From Bacteroidales bacterium (lineage in GTDB: Bacteria > Bacteroidota > Bacteroidia > Bacteroidales > UBA932): a DNA stretch of 64,000 bases. A model generated the notes under the pieces. It searched no databases and had not been told where the DNA came from. It saw nothing but the letters and a program-made list of their open reading frames with translations. The position numbers and the translations under genes are program-made. This document shows positions 1-8,246 of this stretch, piece by piece. Where the stretch lies: the NCBI GenBank assembly GCA_021371955.1, contig JAJFVD010000013.1:62001-126000 (forward strand), written 5' to 3'. The stretch's first letter is position 1. Every line of letters begins with the position of its first letter.

Positions 1-1
1 G

Positions 2-460
2 CCAGAACCTAACAAAGTTCCCGAACATGTGGACAACTATGTTGCAATATTCAAGGCAGTTACAGGTCGTGAGTTTGACAAGGAGGAGATGATAAAAATG
101 TCCGAGAGGGTGTACAATTTCCAGAAGGTATTTAACATCCGGCTGGGATACGGCACACGCGAACATGACCGTCAACCGTACCGCGCAGCCGGCCCCGTTA
201 CAAAAGAGGAATACCTCAGCCGCCAGGAGAGATACGACAAGCAACTTGTTGAAAAAATGGGGATGGACCCGCAGAAAATGACCCTCGAAGAAAAAATGGC
301 CAAACAAAGAGCATATCGGGAAGATCAGTATGAAAAGCTCCTTGATGCCGTTTATTTCCGCAGAGGCTGGAACAAAAACGGAATCCCTACAATTGAGCAC
401 CTGAAAAAGATTGGAATGGACCTGCCAGAACTCATTGAAGTTGTTAAACCCCTACAATAA
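2..460 (+). CDS. Aldehyde:ferredoxin oxidoreductase, C-terminal end (partial)
   Basis: The frame is open from base 2, so the gene begins outside the window and only about 152 C-terminal residues are seen. The last 40 residues (a YFRRGWNKNGIPT segment followed by a Leu/Gly-rich tail) match the end of domain 3 of tungsten-dependent aldehyde:ferredoxin oxidoreductases, which oxidise aldehydes to carboxylic acids with ferredoxin as acceptor in the anaerobic cytoplasm. Cofactor-binding motifs lie upstream and cannot be checked, so the family is recognised from the tail only. The GTG at 29 is an internal codon, not the start. The next gene begins 9 bases after the stop. Confidence 0.75.
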   Translation, partial: PEPNKVPEHVDNYVAIFKAVTGREFDKEEMIKMSERVYNFQKVFNIRLGYGTREHDRQPYRAAGPVTKEEYLSRQERYDKQLVEKMGMDPQKMTLEEKMAKQRAYREDQYEKLLDAVYFRRGWNKNGIPTIEHLKKIGMDLPELIEVVKPLQ

Positions 461-469
461 ATTAAAAAA

Positions 470-1204
470 ATGGAATCATCACTTTCTAAGTTACAAGTGA
501 AGTTATCCGGGCTCATCCTCCTTATGGTGGTGAGCCTTTTTTTCACCGGTTGCGGTTCAAATGCCGACAAAGAAAAAAACCCTTACGGGCTGGATATCAT
601 TAACACAACCGAAGCCTATCTGGGCAGTGTTGCCGAGGACAGCAGCAATCTTATGGTGGACCTTGAAAAACTGATACCGGGAATAAAACTGGATATCCGT
701 TATGCAGACACTAACAATTTTACTCATACAAAAATTTACACCAGCCCGCGTGCATTTCTCAGAAAAGCAGCAGCCGATTCTCTTCTTAAAATTCAGCAAA
801 TACTGGCAAAGGAAGGGATTGGAGTTAAAATTTATGATGCATACAGGCCTTACTCGGCTACATTGTATTTTTATGAAGTATACCACGACACAACATTTGT
901 TGCTGCCCCATGGAAAGGCTCTATACACAACAGGGGCTGTGCTGTTGACCTCGCACTTATAAATCTTGCAACCGGAGAAGATCTGGCAATGCCTACTCCA
1001 TTCGACGATTTCACCGAAAAGGCCTCATTAAAATACAATGACCTTGATTCTGCCGTCCTGGCAAACCGCAGCAAACTTGTAGATATTATGACCGCACACG
1101 GGTTTACAAGCTACGAATTTGAATGGTGGCACTTCAACCTTAAAGGACGAGACAAATACAAATTACTTGATATACCTTTTGAACAACTGGAGGAATTAAA
1201 ATGA
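470..1204 (+). CDS. D-alanyl-D-alanine dipeptidase, VanX/DdpX family, lipoprotein
   Basis: This is a zinc dipeptidase (peptidase family M15D) that cleaves D-Ala-D-Ala, so a role in recycling cell-wall peptides is likely. Residues 1-28 form a signal peptide ending in a lipobox (FTGC, Cys28), which places it on a membrane facing the periplasm. The family motifs are intact: DAYRP with the substrate-binding Arg126, SIHNRGCAVD with zinc ligands His153 and Asp160, and EWWHF with catalytic Glu218 and zinc ligand His221. The 244-residue length is normal. Its stop overlaps the start of the PHP gene by 4 bases (ATGA), suggesting coupled translation. No VanS/VanR/VanH/VanA neighbours are present, so nothing points to glycopeptide resistance. 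Confidence 0.88.
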   Translation: MESSLSKLQVKLSGLILLMVVSLFFTGCGSNADKEKNPYGLDIINTTEAYLGSVAEDSSNLMVDLEKLIPGIKLDIRYADTNNFTHTKIYTSPRAFLRKAAADSLLKIQQILAKEGIGVKIYDAYRPYSATLYFYEVYHDTTFVAAPWKGSIHNRGCAVDLALINLATGEDLAMPTPFDDFTEKASLKYNDLDSAVLANRSKLVDIMTAHGFTSYEFEWWHFNLKGRDKYKLLDIPFEQLEELK

Positions 1205-2310
1205 AGAGGAATCTGATTAGCCCGGCTCTATTACTTATTGCATTTCTTTGCTGTTCCCTTCTGCAGGGGCAAAGCACAAAAACGAATCTCAACCCCAACA
1301 AAGTGACTTATCCGTCATACGGGTCGGAAGAGCGCAGCACCATTATATTTCCAAAAGTAATGGGATATGAAGTTGTTACCTGTGATTTCCATACTCATAC
1401 AATGTTTTCGGACGGGCTTGTATGGCCTTCTTTAAGAGTTTCAGAAGCATGGACAGAGGGACTGGATGCAATCGCAATTACAGACCATATCGAGTACCGC
1501 CCGCATCGCAAACTCACTGTCAACGACCATAACACATCATATACAATAGCAAAGGAAGCGGCAGATGCTGCAGGATTTATGCTCATTAAAGGAACGGAAA
1601 TCACCCGCACTCAAAAAACGCTGGGCCATTTCAACGCTCTTTTTATTCAGGATGCAAATCCTATTGATACTTCCGACGCAAAAGCATCTATTCGTGAAGC
1701 CAAAAAGCAGGGCGCTTTTATAATCTGGAACCATCCGGGATGGGCGGTTGATTCAACCTATATTAAAGAGTTTCAGGAGGATTTGTTTCGCGAGGGGCTG
1801 ATAGACGGGATAGAAGTTTTCAACAATACCGAATTCTACCCGAGAGTTCTTGCATGGGCAGTTGAAAAAGGGCTGACAGTAATTTCCGCATCTGACGCAC
1901 ACGGCAGTATAGAGAAGGGTGTTCTTGCAAAAGAGGGCATTCATCGCCCTATGACCCTTGTCCTGGCTTCGGAACGCACTCTTGCCGGAATACGCGAAGC
2001 TCTTGACAAAGGAAGAACTCTGGCATATTTCCACAATACAATTGCCGGACGTGAGGTTTTTGCAAGAGGTTTTGTTAACGCATCAATTAAGGCAAAGCTT
2101 GTTACAAAAAAAGAAAAGAGCAGCGATTATCTGCTCACCAATCTTGCCGATTTCACTTTTAAATTCTCTTTCGGAAAAAAGAAAATTGAGCTTCCTGCCC
2201 TTTCATCAATAATCATTACTATTCCGAATAACCCGACTTCAATAAATTTAGTTTTTGGCAATATTTTTATCAATGAAAACCAACTTTTGGCACATGATTT
2301 GCAACTTTAA
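1201..2310 (+). CDS. Secreted PHP-domain phosphoesterase
   Basis: A PHP-superfamily metal-dependent phosphoesterase with an N-terminal signal peptide (about residues 1-23, ending near LQGQS). Metal-site motifs are visible: DFHTHTMFSDG (His64, His66), ITDHIE (Asp95, His96), the GTEIT segment, WNHPGW and ISASDAHG. This order matches polymerase/histidinol-phosphatase proteins. About 80 residues after the last metal motif form a C-terminal extension found in secreted Bacteroidota members. The substrate cannot be predicted; a phosphodiester or sugar phosphate is plausible. The gene is translationally coupled to the dipeptidase upstream and followed by a strong terminator. Confidence 0.8.
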   Translation: MKRNLISPALLLIAFLCCSLLQGQSTKTNLNPNKVTYPSYGSEERSTIIFPKVMGYEVVTCDFHTHTMFSDGLVWPSLRVSEAWTEGLDAIAITDHIEYRPHRKLTVNDHNTSYTIAKEAADAAGFMLIKGTEITRTQKTLGHFNALFIQDANPIDTSDAKASIREAKKQGAFIIWNHPGWAVDSTYIKEFQEDLFREGLIDGIEVFNNTEFYPRVLAWAVEKGLTVISASDAHGSIEKGVLAKEGIHRPMTLVLASERTLAGIREALDKGRTLAYFHNTIAGREVFARGFVNASIKAKLVTKKEKSSDYLLTNLADFTFKFSFGKKKIELPALSSIIITIPNNPTSINLVFGNIFINENQLLAHDLQL

Positions 2311-2363
2311 CAAGTGAAGTTTTTTCATAGTTTAAGTTTAAGTTTTAGGTTAAGAAATGGGTT

Positions 2364-2399
2364 GGCATCGTTCAAAATGGGCGATGCCTTCCTTTTTTA
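2364..2399 (+). terminator. Rho-independent terminator after the PHP gene
   Basis: Seven-base arms GGCATCG and CGATGCC are separated by 11 bases and followed by a T-rich tract (TTCCTTTTTT). It lies 54 bases after the stop and ends the aldehyde oxidoreductase/dipeptidase/PHP unit. Confidence 0.8.
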
Positions 2400-2413
2400 A
2401 TTTCATGGCGAAG

Positions 2414-2443
2414 TTGTTTATAAGTAAAAAGATTGTATATTTG
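2414..2443 (+). promoter_or_regulatory. Bacteroidota-type promoter of rpsP-rimM
   Basis: A TTG at 2414-2416 and TATATTTG at 2436-2443 are separated by 19 bases, a full match to the primary sigma-factor promoter of this phylum. The predicted leader to the rpsP ATG at 2505 is about 55 nt. Confidence 0.8.
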
Positions 2444-2504
2444 CGGACCTTTTCTCGAGAAGATTTGGAAGTTAATTTTATAAAAACTTTAAAAACAGGG
2501 AATT

Positions 2505-3077
2505 ATGGCTGTTAAAATTCGTTTGTCCCGTCACGGTAAAAAGAATGCTGCATTCTTTCATATCGTAGTGGCAGACAGCCGCGCTCCGCGCGATGGTCGT
2601 TATATCGACAAAATCGGTTCTTACAATCCAAACACAAATCCTGCAACTATCGAGTTGAACAGCGAAAAAGCTATTGAATGGCTTTTCAACGGTGCTCAGC
2701 CTTCAGATACATGCCGCAGAATCCTCTCATACAAGGGAGTGCTTTTAAGAAAGCACCTTCAGGAGGGAGTGAGAAAAGGCGCTATAACCCAGGAGATTGC
2801 AGATCAGAAATGGAATGCATGGGTTGCAGAAAAAGATTCAAAAGTTTCCATTAAGAGTTCAAGTCTAGCACAAAGCAGCCGTGATGCAAAGAAAGCTGCA
2901 ATCGAAGCGGAAGCTAAGGTTAACGAGACAAGAGCTGCTGAATTGGCAAAGAAAAAGGAAGACGAAAGAAAAGCACTTGAAGCTGCTGCCCGCGAAGCAG
3001 AAGCCGAAGTTGTTGCTCAATCTGCTCCTGCAGAAGAGGCACCTGCTGCCGAAGCGACTGAAACAACCGAGGCGTAG
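2505..3077 (+). CDS. rpsP: 30S ribosomal protein S16
   Basis: The first 80 residues are the S16 core (MAVKIRLSRHGKKN, then the RDGRYIDKIGSYNP segment), a protein needed for assembly of the 30S subunit. At 190 residues the protein is about twice the usual 80-90. The extension from about residue 115 is an alanine-, glutamate- and lysine-rich tail, a form common in Bacteroidota. It is preceded by its own strong promoter and followed after 3 bases by rimM, which encodes a 30S maturation factor; this is a widely conserved gene pair. Confidence 0.97.
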   Translation: MAVKIRLSRHGKKNAAFFHIVVADSRAPRDGRYIDKIGSYNPNTNPATIELNSEKAIEWLFNGAQPSDTCRRILSYKGVLLRKHLQEGVRKGAITQEIADQKWNAWVAEKDSKVSIKSSSLAQSSRDAKKAAIEAEAKVNETRAAELAKKKEDERKALEAAAREAEAEVVAQSAPAEEAPAAEATETTEA

Positions 3078-3080
3078 CTT

Positions 3081-3635
3081 ATGCTAACGTCAGCAAATAA
3101 CTTGCTGCCTGTTGCCAGGGTTTTAAAGTCATTCGGAACCAAGGGCGAATTGTTAATACGATACGCTCCTGATTTGCAGAAAGGCATCGATAAAAAGAGA
3201 CCGGTATTCATCTATTTTGATGGACTTCCGGTCCCTTTTTTTATTGACACCATACAGGATAAAGGGAAAAATCAGGCAATAGTAAAATTTGAGAGCATCG
3301 ACACCGAAGCTCTTGCAACCGAGGTTGCCGGAGAGTTTGTTTTTATCGAAATACTCCCGAAAGGAAAAAATTCAAAAGCAGGAAAAACCGTACAGGATGA
3401 GTTAATCTCATTTGAACAGCTCATTGGATTTTGCATTCTTGACAAAGAGGGAAACATGATTGGAGTTGTCAAATGTTTTTATGATTATCCCAACAACCCG
3501 TGTCTGGGCATATTAAAAAGCGGTAATCAGTCCGGAGAGACCCTCCTTCCCCTTCACGAAGACTTTATAGTCAATTTTGATTCTCAAAAAAAGGAAATTG
3601 TAGTAGAACTACCCGAAGGATTGCTTGATATCTAG
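3081..3635 (+). CDS. rimM: Ribosome maturation factor RimM
   Basis: RimM binds S19 and assists processing of the 30S head. The N-terminal domain has the family pattern (ARVLKSFGTKGELLI), and a PRC-barrel-like C-terminal domain follows (residues about 100-184, ending in VVELPEGLLDI). The 184-residue length is typical. The gene lies 3 bases after rpsP and belongs to the same transcript. Confidence 0.95.
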   Translation: MLTSANNLLPVARVLKSFGTKGELLIRYAPDLQKGIDKKRPVFIYFDGLPVPFFIDTIQDKGKNQAIVKFESIDTEALATEVAGEFVFIEILPKGKNSKAGKTVQDELISFEQLIGFCILDKEGNMIGVVKCFYDYPNNPCLGILKSGNQSGETLLPLHEDFIVNFDSQKKEIVVELPEGLLDI

Positions 3636-3675
3636 GGCATTTTTTATATCTTCGTCTTGCAATATAAAAAATTAC

Positions 3676-4359
3676 ATGTTCAAAAAATTAATGGTAATCA
3701 CCGTCATTGTTATAACATCTATGACAATGGCATTTGGGCAGCACAACTTCCGCTTTGCCCAAAAAAGCAACAAATTTAATGTTGAGGCCGACTTTAGGGT
3801 CAGCCAGGGATTACTTCCACTAACCTACGATTTTTTTGATAACCTGGGGCACGATTGCATTATGCCATCTTTACCAGAAAGTTATCGCAACGCTCAAAGC
3901 TACACCGGGAATAAATATTCTACCGGTGCAATTAACATCAGTCAGTCCGTAAAGGTTGCAAAGTGGCTCGAGCTTGGAGCCGTTCTCACCTATGCGGGTA
4001 CATTTCAAAACATCTACAACACCATTGACAATTCAGTCGTGGACAGGGAGATGGCAAACAGCTTCTTCTTCACGCCAACCATGCGTTTTGCCTGGTTCAA
4101 CCGTGAATGGATACGGATGTACTCTTCTGTAGGACTTGGCTTTGGAGTCATGTTCCAGAATTTTGCCGAGGGGCGCCATGCTACTGGTGCAAACGAGACA
4201 AATATCGAATGGGGACCATCTATTCAGCTCACCGGCTTTGGTATCTCGCTTGGACGGAAATTCTTCTGGTTTGCTGAGGTACAATCTGTTGGTACTCTCG
4301 GATTATTCACAATGGGAGCCGGATACCGTTTCACACCTAAAAAAGACTGGAGGAGATAA
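3676..4359 (+). CDS. Outer-membrane beta-barrel-like protein, unknown function
   Basis: The start is placed at the ATG at 3676, because the protein from there begins with a clean signal peptide (MFKKLMVITVIVITSMTMAFG); the frame is open further up but that part overlaps rimM. The rest alternates hydrophobic and aromatic residues in short strands, ends in GAGYRFTPKKDW, and resembles small outer-membrane barrel proteins of Bacteroidota. No specific family is recognised. It overlaps the following lipoprotein gene by one base, so the two are probably co-expressed envelope components. Confidence 0.6.
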   Translation: MFKKLMVITVIVITSMTMAFGQHNFRFAQKSNKFNVEADFRVSQGLLPLTYDFFDNLGHDCIMPSLPESYRNAQSYTGNKYSTGAINISQSVKVAKWLELGAVLTYAGTFQNIYNTIDNSVVDREMANSFFFTPTMRFAWFNREWIRMYSSVGLGFGVMFQNFAEGRHATGANETNIEWGPSIQLTGFGISLGRKFFWFAEVQSVGTLGLFTMGAGYRFTPKKDWRR

Positions 4360-5234
4360 TGATGAAAATTAAAAAAGCAATTTTATCTGCTGCTCTCATT
4401 TTAGCGGCAATTTCGGCTTTCACTTCCTGCATTATTGAAGAGGGCGGATACAGACCCAAACCAACTCAGGCAGGTGTAATCGTTTACAACAACACAGCCG
4501 AGAACATCTCCAGAGTGCTGGAAATTGCAGATCTTTCTTTAAAGCTTGATTTGTATTTAACATCTCCGGAAAACGAAAAGGCCGGAATCTCAGCCAAATA
4601 TTTTCCCAATTACGGAATGACTCTTAGTTCCGGGCAGTGGACAATAAGGCCGGCAAACAATGTATATGTAATTAAACCGGACGCCAAATCTCTTCATACT
4701 GTTGGCGCAAAGTGGGAGGCAAGAGCCGAGAATCCAACATATGCATATGATTCTCAAATTGCACCTCTCTTTGTTGTTATTGAGTGTACAGGAGACAAGA
4801 CATGGAAGGTTACCGTATCTGAAAAACCGGGTTACAACGACCATTTCGTTGCCGACTATACAATTACAGGTTCGGCCGCCGGCACTTTATATCCCAACTA
4901 TCTTTATGCATATACTGCAAGCGGGAGCGGGCACTATATGCCATACGGCGTAGACTATGTAAGGGATTTCTTTTCTGTACAGTATTCGATAAAGACTCCT
5001 ATGAGGTTTGTTCCCCGCTTTACCGGCAATTATTCAGATATACTGCCTCCGTTTACTGCAATAAGTGGCAAGATAGAAATGTTTGTATCCGACGATATAG
5101 TATCCTCGAGTATTGACCATATCGTTGTAGAACTCATCTCACAGACATCATACGGCGTAAAGAAGATTGTTACCTTCAATGGCGTCACCGAAACCTGGTC
5201 CTACAACGGCGTCACCACAACCATGCCCGACTAG
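4359..5234 (+). CDS. Putative lipoprotein, unknown function
   Basis: A signal peptide of about 25 residues ends in a lipobox (FTSC), so the protein is probably membrane-anchored. The 265-residue mature part is rich in Thr, Tyr and Val and looks like extended beta structure; I recognise no family. The start is either the ATG at 4359 or the adjacent ATG at 4362; the first overlaps the stop of the upstream barrel gene. A terminator follows. Confidence 0.65.
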   Translation: MMKIKKAILSAALILAAISAFTSCIIEEGGYRPKPTQAGVIVYNNTAENISRVLEIADLSLKLDLYLTSPENEKAGISAKYFPNYGMTLSSGQWTIRPANNVYVIKPDAKSLHTVGAKWEARAENPTYAYDSQIAPLFVVIECTGDKTWKVTVSEKPGYNDHFVADYTITGSAAGTLYPNYLYAYTASGSGHYMPYGVDYVRDFFSVQYSIKTPMRFVPRFTGNYSDILPPFTAISGKIEMFVSDDIVSSSIDHIVVELISQTSYGVKKIVTFNGVTETWSYNGVTTTMPD

Positions 5235-5256
5235 GCAACTCGCCGCCTTAAAACGA

Positions 5257-5287
5257 AAAGAGGCTGACCGCATGGTCAGTCTCTTTC
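5257..5287 (+). terminator. Terminator after the lipoprotein gene
   Basis: Hairpin with arms AGAGGCTGACC and GGTCAGTCTCT around a GCAT loop, flanked by AAAA on one side and TTTCTGATTTTTC on the other. It lies between convergent genes and could serve both strands. Confidence 0.7.
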
Positions 5288-5314
5288 TGATTTTTCAGGA
5301 CGGGGCAGGGATAC

Positions 5315-5806
5315 TTACTTAATATTTATTCCCCCACTCATAGCTGTCTTAAGAAGCTTATCGTCTATGTTCCCGAACATTGCAATTACGGTATACTCTT
5401 CTGTGGAACTGTTCAGGAAAAGCAGTGCGCCGCTCTTATTTTTGTTCACATAAAGCTCTACTTCGTCTTCGCTGTCCTTTGCTTTAAGTGCCCTTGTAAA
5501 ATTGAAGGTTGCAATCAGTTTTTCCATGTCGGCTTTCAGAGATTGTCTGACAGGAACATTGTTTTCCATGACACCTGAGCCAACACTTAGAATTCTCATT
5601 TCATTAATCTTTGAAATCCACTCCTGGGCTTCCTTGTCCTTCACACTATGATTTGCCATTGCAAACATCCCCGGAGATATTACGACTGACTCAACAGAGC
5701 GTTTCTTTTCATATTTATCGAAGATATCATTGATCTCTTTCGACTGGCCCGAAAGTGCAACTGGAGCAAGAAGGGCCGTTAGCATTATTAACAGTAACTT
5801 TTTCAT
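5315..5806 (-). CDS. DUF4252 secreted protein
   Basis: A signal peptide (MKKLLLIMLTALLAPVALSGQ) is followed by a domain matching DUF4252, a Bacteroidota family often encoded with ECF sigma/anti-sigma pairs. That is the arrangement here: sigma factor, anti-sigma factor, then this gene 57 bases further on. The molecular role is unknown. Its position suggests it is a target or accessory of the sigma factor, which is inference. Confidence 0.75.
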   Translation of the reverse strand: MKKLLLIMLTALLAPVALSGQSKEINDIFDKYEKKRSVESVVISPGMFAMANHSVKDKEAQEWISKINEMRILSVGSGVMENNVPVRQSLKADMEKLIATFNFTRALKAKDSEDEVELYVNKNKSGALLFLNSSTEEYTVIAMFGNIDDKLLKTAMSGGINIK

Positions 5807-5863
5807 TTTATTAATTTTTCAGTTTTTTCATTTTTTCTTGTGAGTACTCGCTATTAAGACGAA

Positions 5864-6430
5864 CTACTCCTGGTTTTGTGTCAGTTTTGTTCCAATTTTT
5901 TCCAGAGGAGCCATTGCCCTGCCCACAGTAGTTAAACGGTCCATTACATCATTGCCTTTCTTTACCTGGCCCATCATTTCATTTATTTTGTCAAGACGTT
6001 CCCCGGCAAAAGACATTGCGAGTTCGCTGTTATTTACCCTTTCACCGTCTATCATCAGTTTAAGGGAATTGTCTTCCCTTGGGTTGATGAGGAAGAAGGC
6101 CACGACCAGAACAGCTGCTGCCGCCAGAGTTCCCCATCTCATAAGAGGCCGGTAAAATGAAGTCTTAACAACAACTCTTTTTGGTTCCCTGTACCGGCCG
6201 GCTTTAGGTTGCGCCTCTGTACCGGTATCACTTAGTTTGTTTTCCACAGCATCAATCTCATTTGAAAAATATCCAAATAGCTGTGCATATCCTCTTAACT
6301 GAGGTTCAATCTCATTTACAGGTGTGTTCCTGTAATATTTTCTTATAAGCGACTCCTCTTCCAGAGTTGTCTCTGCGTTGAAATATCTCTCTATGAGATT
6401 CTCAATTTCACTGTATTCTTCTCGTTTCAT
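5864..6430 (-). CDS. Membrane-anchored anti-sigma factor-like protein
   Basis: The layout is that of a single-pass anti-sigma factor: an acidic cytoplasmic N-terminal part (residues about 1-95, many Glu), one membrane segment (about 100-117, an Ala/Val-rich run ending AFFLI) and a short periplasmic tail. Its start overlaps the stop of the ECF sigma gene by 4 bases. I see no zinc-binding anti-sigma motif (HxxxCxxC). The function is inferred mainly from architecture and coupling to the sigma gene. Confidence 0.65.
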   Translation of the reverse strand: MKREEYSEIENLIERYFNAETTLEEESLIRKYYRNTPVNEIEPQLRGYAQLFGYFSNEIDAVENKLSDTGTEAQPKAGRYREPKRVVVKTSFYRPLMRWGTLAAAAVLVVAFFLINPREDNSLKLMIDGERVNNSELAMSFAGERLDKINEMMGQVKKGNDVMDRLTTVGRAMAPLEKIGTKLTQNQE

Positions 6431-6918
6431 CGCATTAGAATTTTTTCTCTTAATTTTTGTCTGGCTCTTGATAAAAGGGTCCGTACATTTCCCTCAGTAG
6501 TATCAAGAATCACAGCAATCTCTTCCATCTCGTAGCCCATTATATCCCTCAGTCTCACCGCCAGCATCTGATCGGAAGGAAGAGTGTCTATGCATCCCCT
6601 TAAAAAAGCAAACTGATCTTTCCTTTCAAGTGCAACTACAGGATCGTCTGTGAGCTTGTGAGTTGAATTTACATTTAAAGATTCTGTATTGTTCTTTTTA
6701 AGGCGGAGGTAATCTATGCATACATTTTTTAGAATGTGAAGCGTAAGTGCCTCATGATTCTTCACCTCCTGTATTTCCTGAGTGCGCCAGAGTTTAATTA
6801 CGGCATCCTGCACCATATCTTCTGCAGTTGCAGCTCCTGTTTTTACAAAGCCGCCTGCGAAGTTAATGAGTTTGGGTCTTAACCTTTGGACCAATATGTT
6901 AAACTCCTGTTCTGTCAT
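6427..6918 (-). CDS. ECF RNA polymerase sigma factor
   Basis: A 163-residue sigma-70 family protein with region 2 (residues about 10-75, including DMVQDAVIKLW) and region 4 (about 105-160, with MLAVRLRDIMGYEMEEIAVILDTT and SRARQKLREKI). It recruits RNA polymerase to a set of alternative promoters; the stimulus is unknown. The following anti-sigma-like gene overlaps its stop by 4 bases, and a DUF4252 gene completes the set. Confidence 0.92.
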   Translation of the reverse strand: MTEQEFNILVQRLRPKLINFAGGFVKTGAATAEDMVQDAVIKLWRTQEIQEVKNHEALTLHILKNVCIDYLRLKKNNTESLNVNSTHKLTDDPVVALERKDQFAFLRGCIDTLPSDQMLAVRLRDIMGYEMEEIAVILDTTEGNVRTLLSRARQKLREKILMR

Positions 6919-6961
6919 ACTGCTCTAATGACGAATGAAGAGAAATAATGTTACAACTTTT

Positions 6962-8233
6962 TTAAAAAATATAATTCAGCCCTATGTTCATCCCGTTTTT
7001 CCCGTCTCTTTTGTCAAATGGCTTGCCCCATTCGAAAGAAACTACGAAGTTCCTGTTCATAATGGCTTTTATTCCCAACCCTGCAGTCATGTGCAGAGCT
7101 TCTGAATCCTGAGGAAAAATAACCGGGTCGGACGACTGGCGCATCAAATCACTCTTGTAATACTGAATAGTCCTTCCTGCGTCAAAAAATGGATTTAATG
7201 CAAGATACCAGTCTTGTTTTAAAAACCGGAAGTCAAGAAACCTGTACCTGAGTTCAAGGTTTGCCCAGGCAACTCCCTGCCCCACTACCCTGTTTCTAAT
7301 TAACCCGCGAATAGTGTTTACCCCGCCAAGACCTTCCGATGATATCTGACGAAAATAAAGAGTTGTCAGATTTTGCTGCATATAGAATGGCGCTTCACCT
7401 GCAATATTTGCCTGAACTGCCACCCGGTATGCAAAAGTGAGACGGTCCCCGGCTACGGGAACGAAACCTCTGTGCACAAGCGAAAGTTTAAGATAACTGC
7501 TGCTTCCGGGCGAACCGAAAAGTATTGCTTCGCTCCACATCCCTCTGGTAGGGTCTACTTCGTTATTACGCGTATCATGCACCAATCCGACCTTTAACTC
7601 CACTCTCGTTCCGCCCGAAGCCTCTCCGCTTCCTATGAGGCCGGCATTTACATAATGCGAGTAGACATTATCGGCTGCTGCATATTTTTCAAGCCTCACC
7701 TCTCCAATTTTATAGCTGTACATCCCAATTCCCGCTGCCCAGCTCCAGTTACCTCCGAGAGAACCCTGAAAATCGGCAGTAACCCTCATCAGCCTGCGGT
7801 CCATTTTATAAAAAGAAGGGTTAGCATCTGCATAAACGGCATCATAGGCCGACATATATCCGTTATAGCCAATAAAATCCATCATTTTATCGGTCAGATA
7901 ACTTATATCAATTGTAGTCCGGATTCCTTTGAGAAGATGCTTCGAGTCGTAAAACAGGTGATATACTCCTGTTCCCTTGGTATACTGAGATACTTCTATA
8001 TTGAATTTGTGAATATATTCCGGGAATGTACTGCCATCGCCAAAATAGTAAAAGTCTGCAAGTGCCCCGTACTGGAATCCGAGGTCGCTGTTATATCCGA
8101 TTGCCGGAAGCGGCCCGATGTTCCACCCCTTTTTAATTTTTTTCTGTGCCTGAACTAATGTGTCCTGTGCTTCTGCAAAAGCAGAGGAGAATAGAATGAG
8201 AGAAACAATTGCAAGGAGTGTTACTTTTTTCAT
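6962..8233 (-). CDS. BamA/TamA-like outer-membrane barrel protein (surface antigen D15 C-domain)
   Basis: A signal peptide (about residues 1-22) is followed by a barrel-like protein of the D15/BamA superfamily C-terminal type. The segments GGVNTIRGLIRNRVVGQ, VAWANLELRYRF and the terminal GLNYIF with C-terminal phenylalanine are characteristic. POTRA repeats appear to be absent, so this is a short 423-residue member rather than BamA itself. Such short members are common in Bacteroidota and their role is not defined. It lies 13 bases downstream of the DUF819 gene. Confidence 0.75.
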   Translation of the reverse strand: MKKVTLLAIVSLILFSSAFAEAQDTLVQAQKKIKKGWNIGPLPAIGYNSDLGFQYGALADFYYFGDGSTFPEYIHKFNIEVSQYTKGTGVYHLFYDSKHLLKGIRTTIDISYLTDKMMDFIGYNGYMSAYDAVYADANPSFYKMDRRLMRVTADFQGSLGGNWSWAAGIGMYSYKIGEVRLEKYAAADNVYSHYVNAGLIGSGEASGGTRVELKVGLVHDTRNNEVDPTRGMWSEAILFGSPGSSSYLKLSLVHRGFVPVAGDRLTFAYRVAVQANIAGEAPFYMQQNLTTLYFRQISSEGLGGVNTIRGLIRNRVVGQGVAWANLELRYRFLDFRFLKQDWYLALNPFFDAGRTIQYYKSDLMRQSSDPVIFPQDSEALHMTAGLGIKAIMNRNFVVSFEWGKPFDKRDGKNGMNIGLNYIF

Positions 8234-8246
8234 GGTGTTTATATTT

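Noticed and set aside
470..1204. Glycopeptide resistance determinant (vanX)
   Set aside because: There are no VanH, VanA or VanRS neighbours; an isolated chromosomal dipeptidase lipoprotein fits peptide recycling better.
2881..3087. Lys/Arg-rich frame on the plus strand
   Set aside because: A shadow of the alanine/glutamate-rich tail of rpsP in another frame.
7655..8158. Frame of 167 residues on the plus strand opposite the BamA-like gene
   Set aside because: It lies entirely antisense to a well-supported barrel gene and shows no family features.
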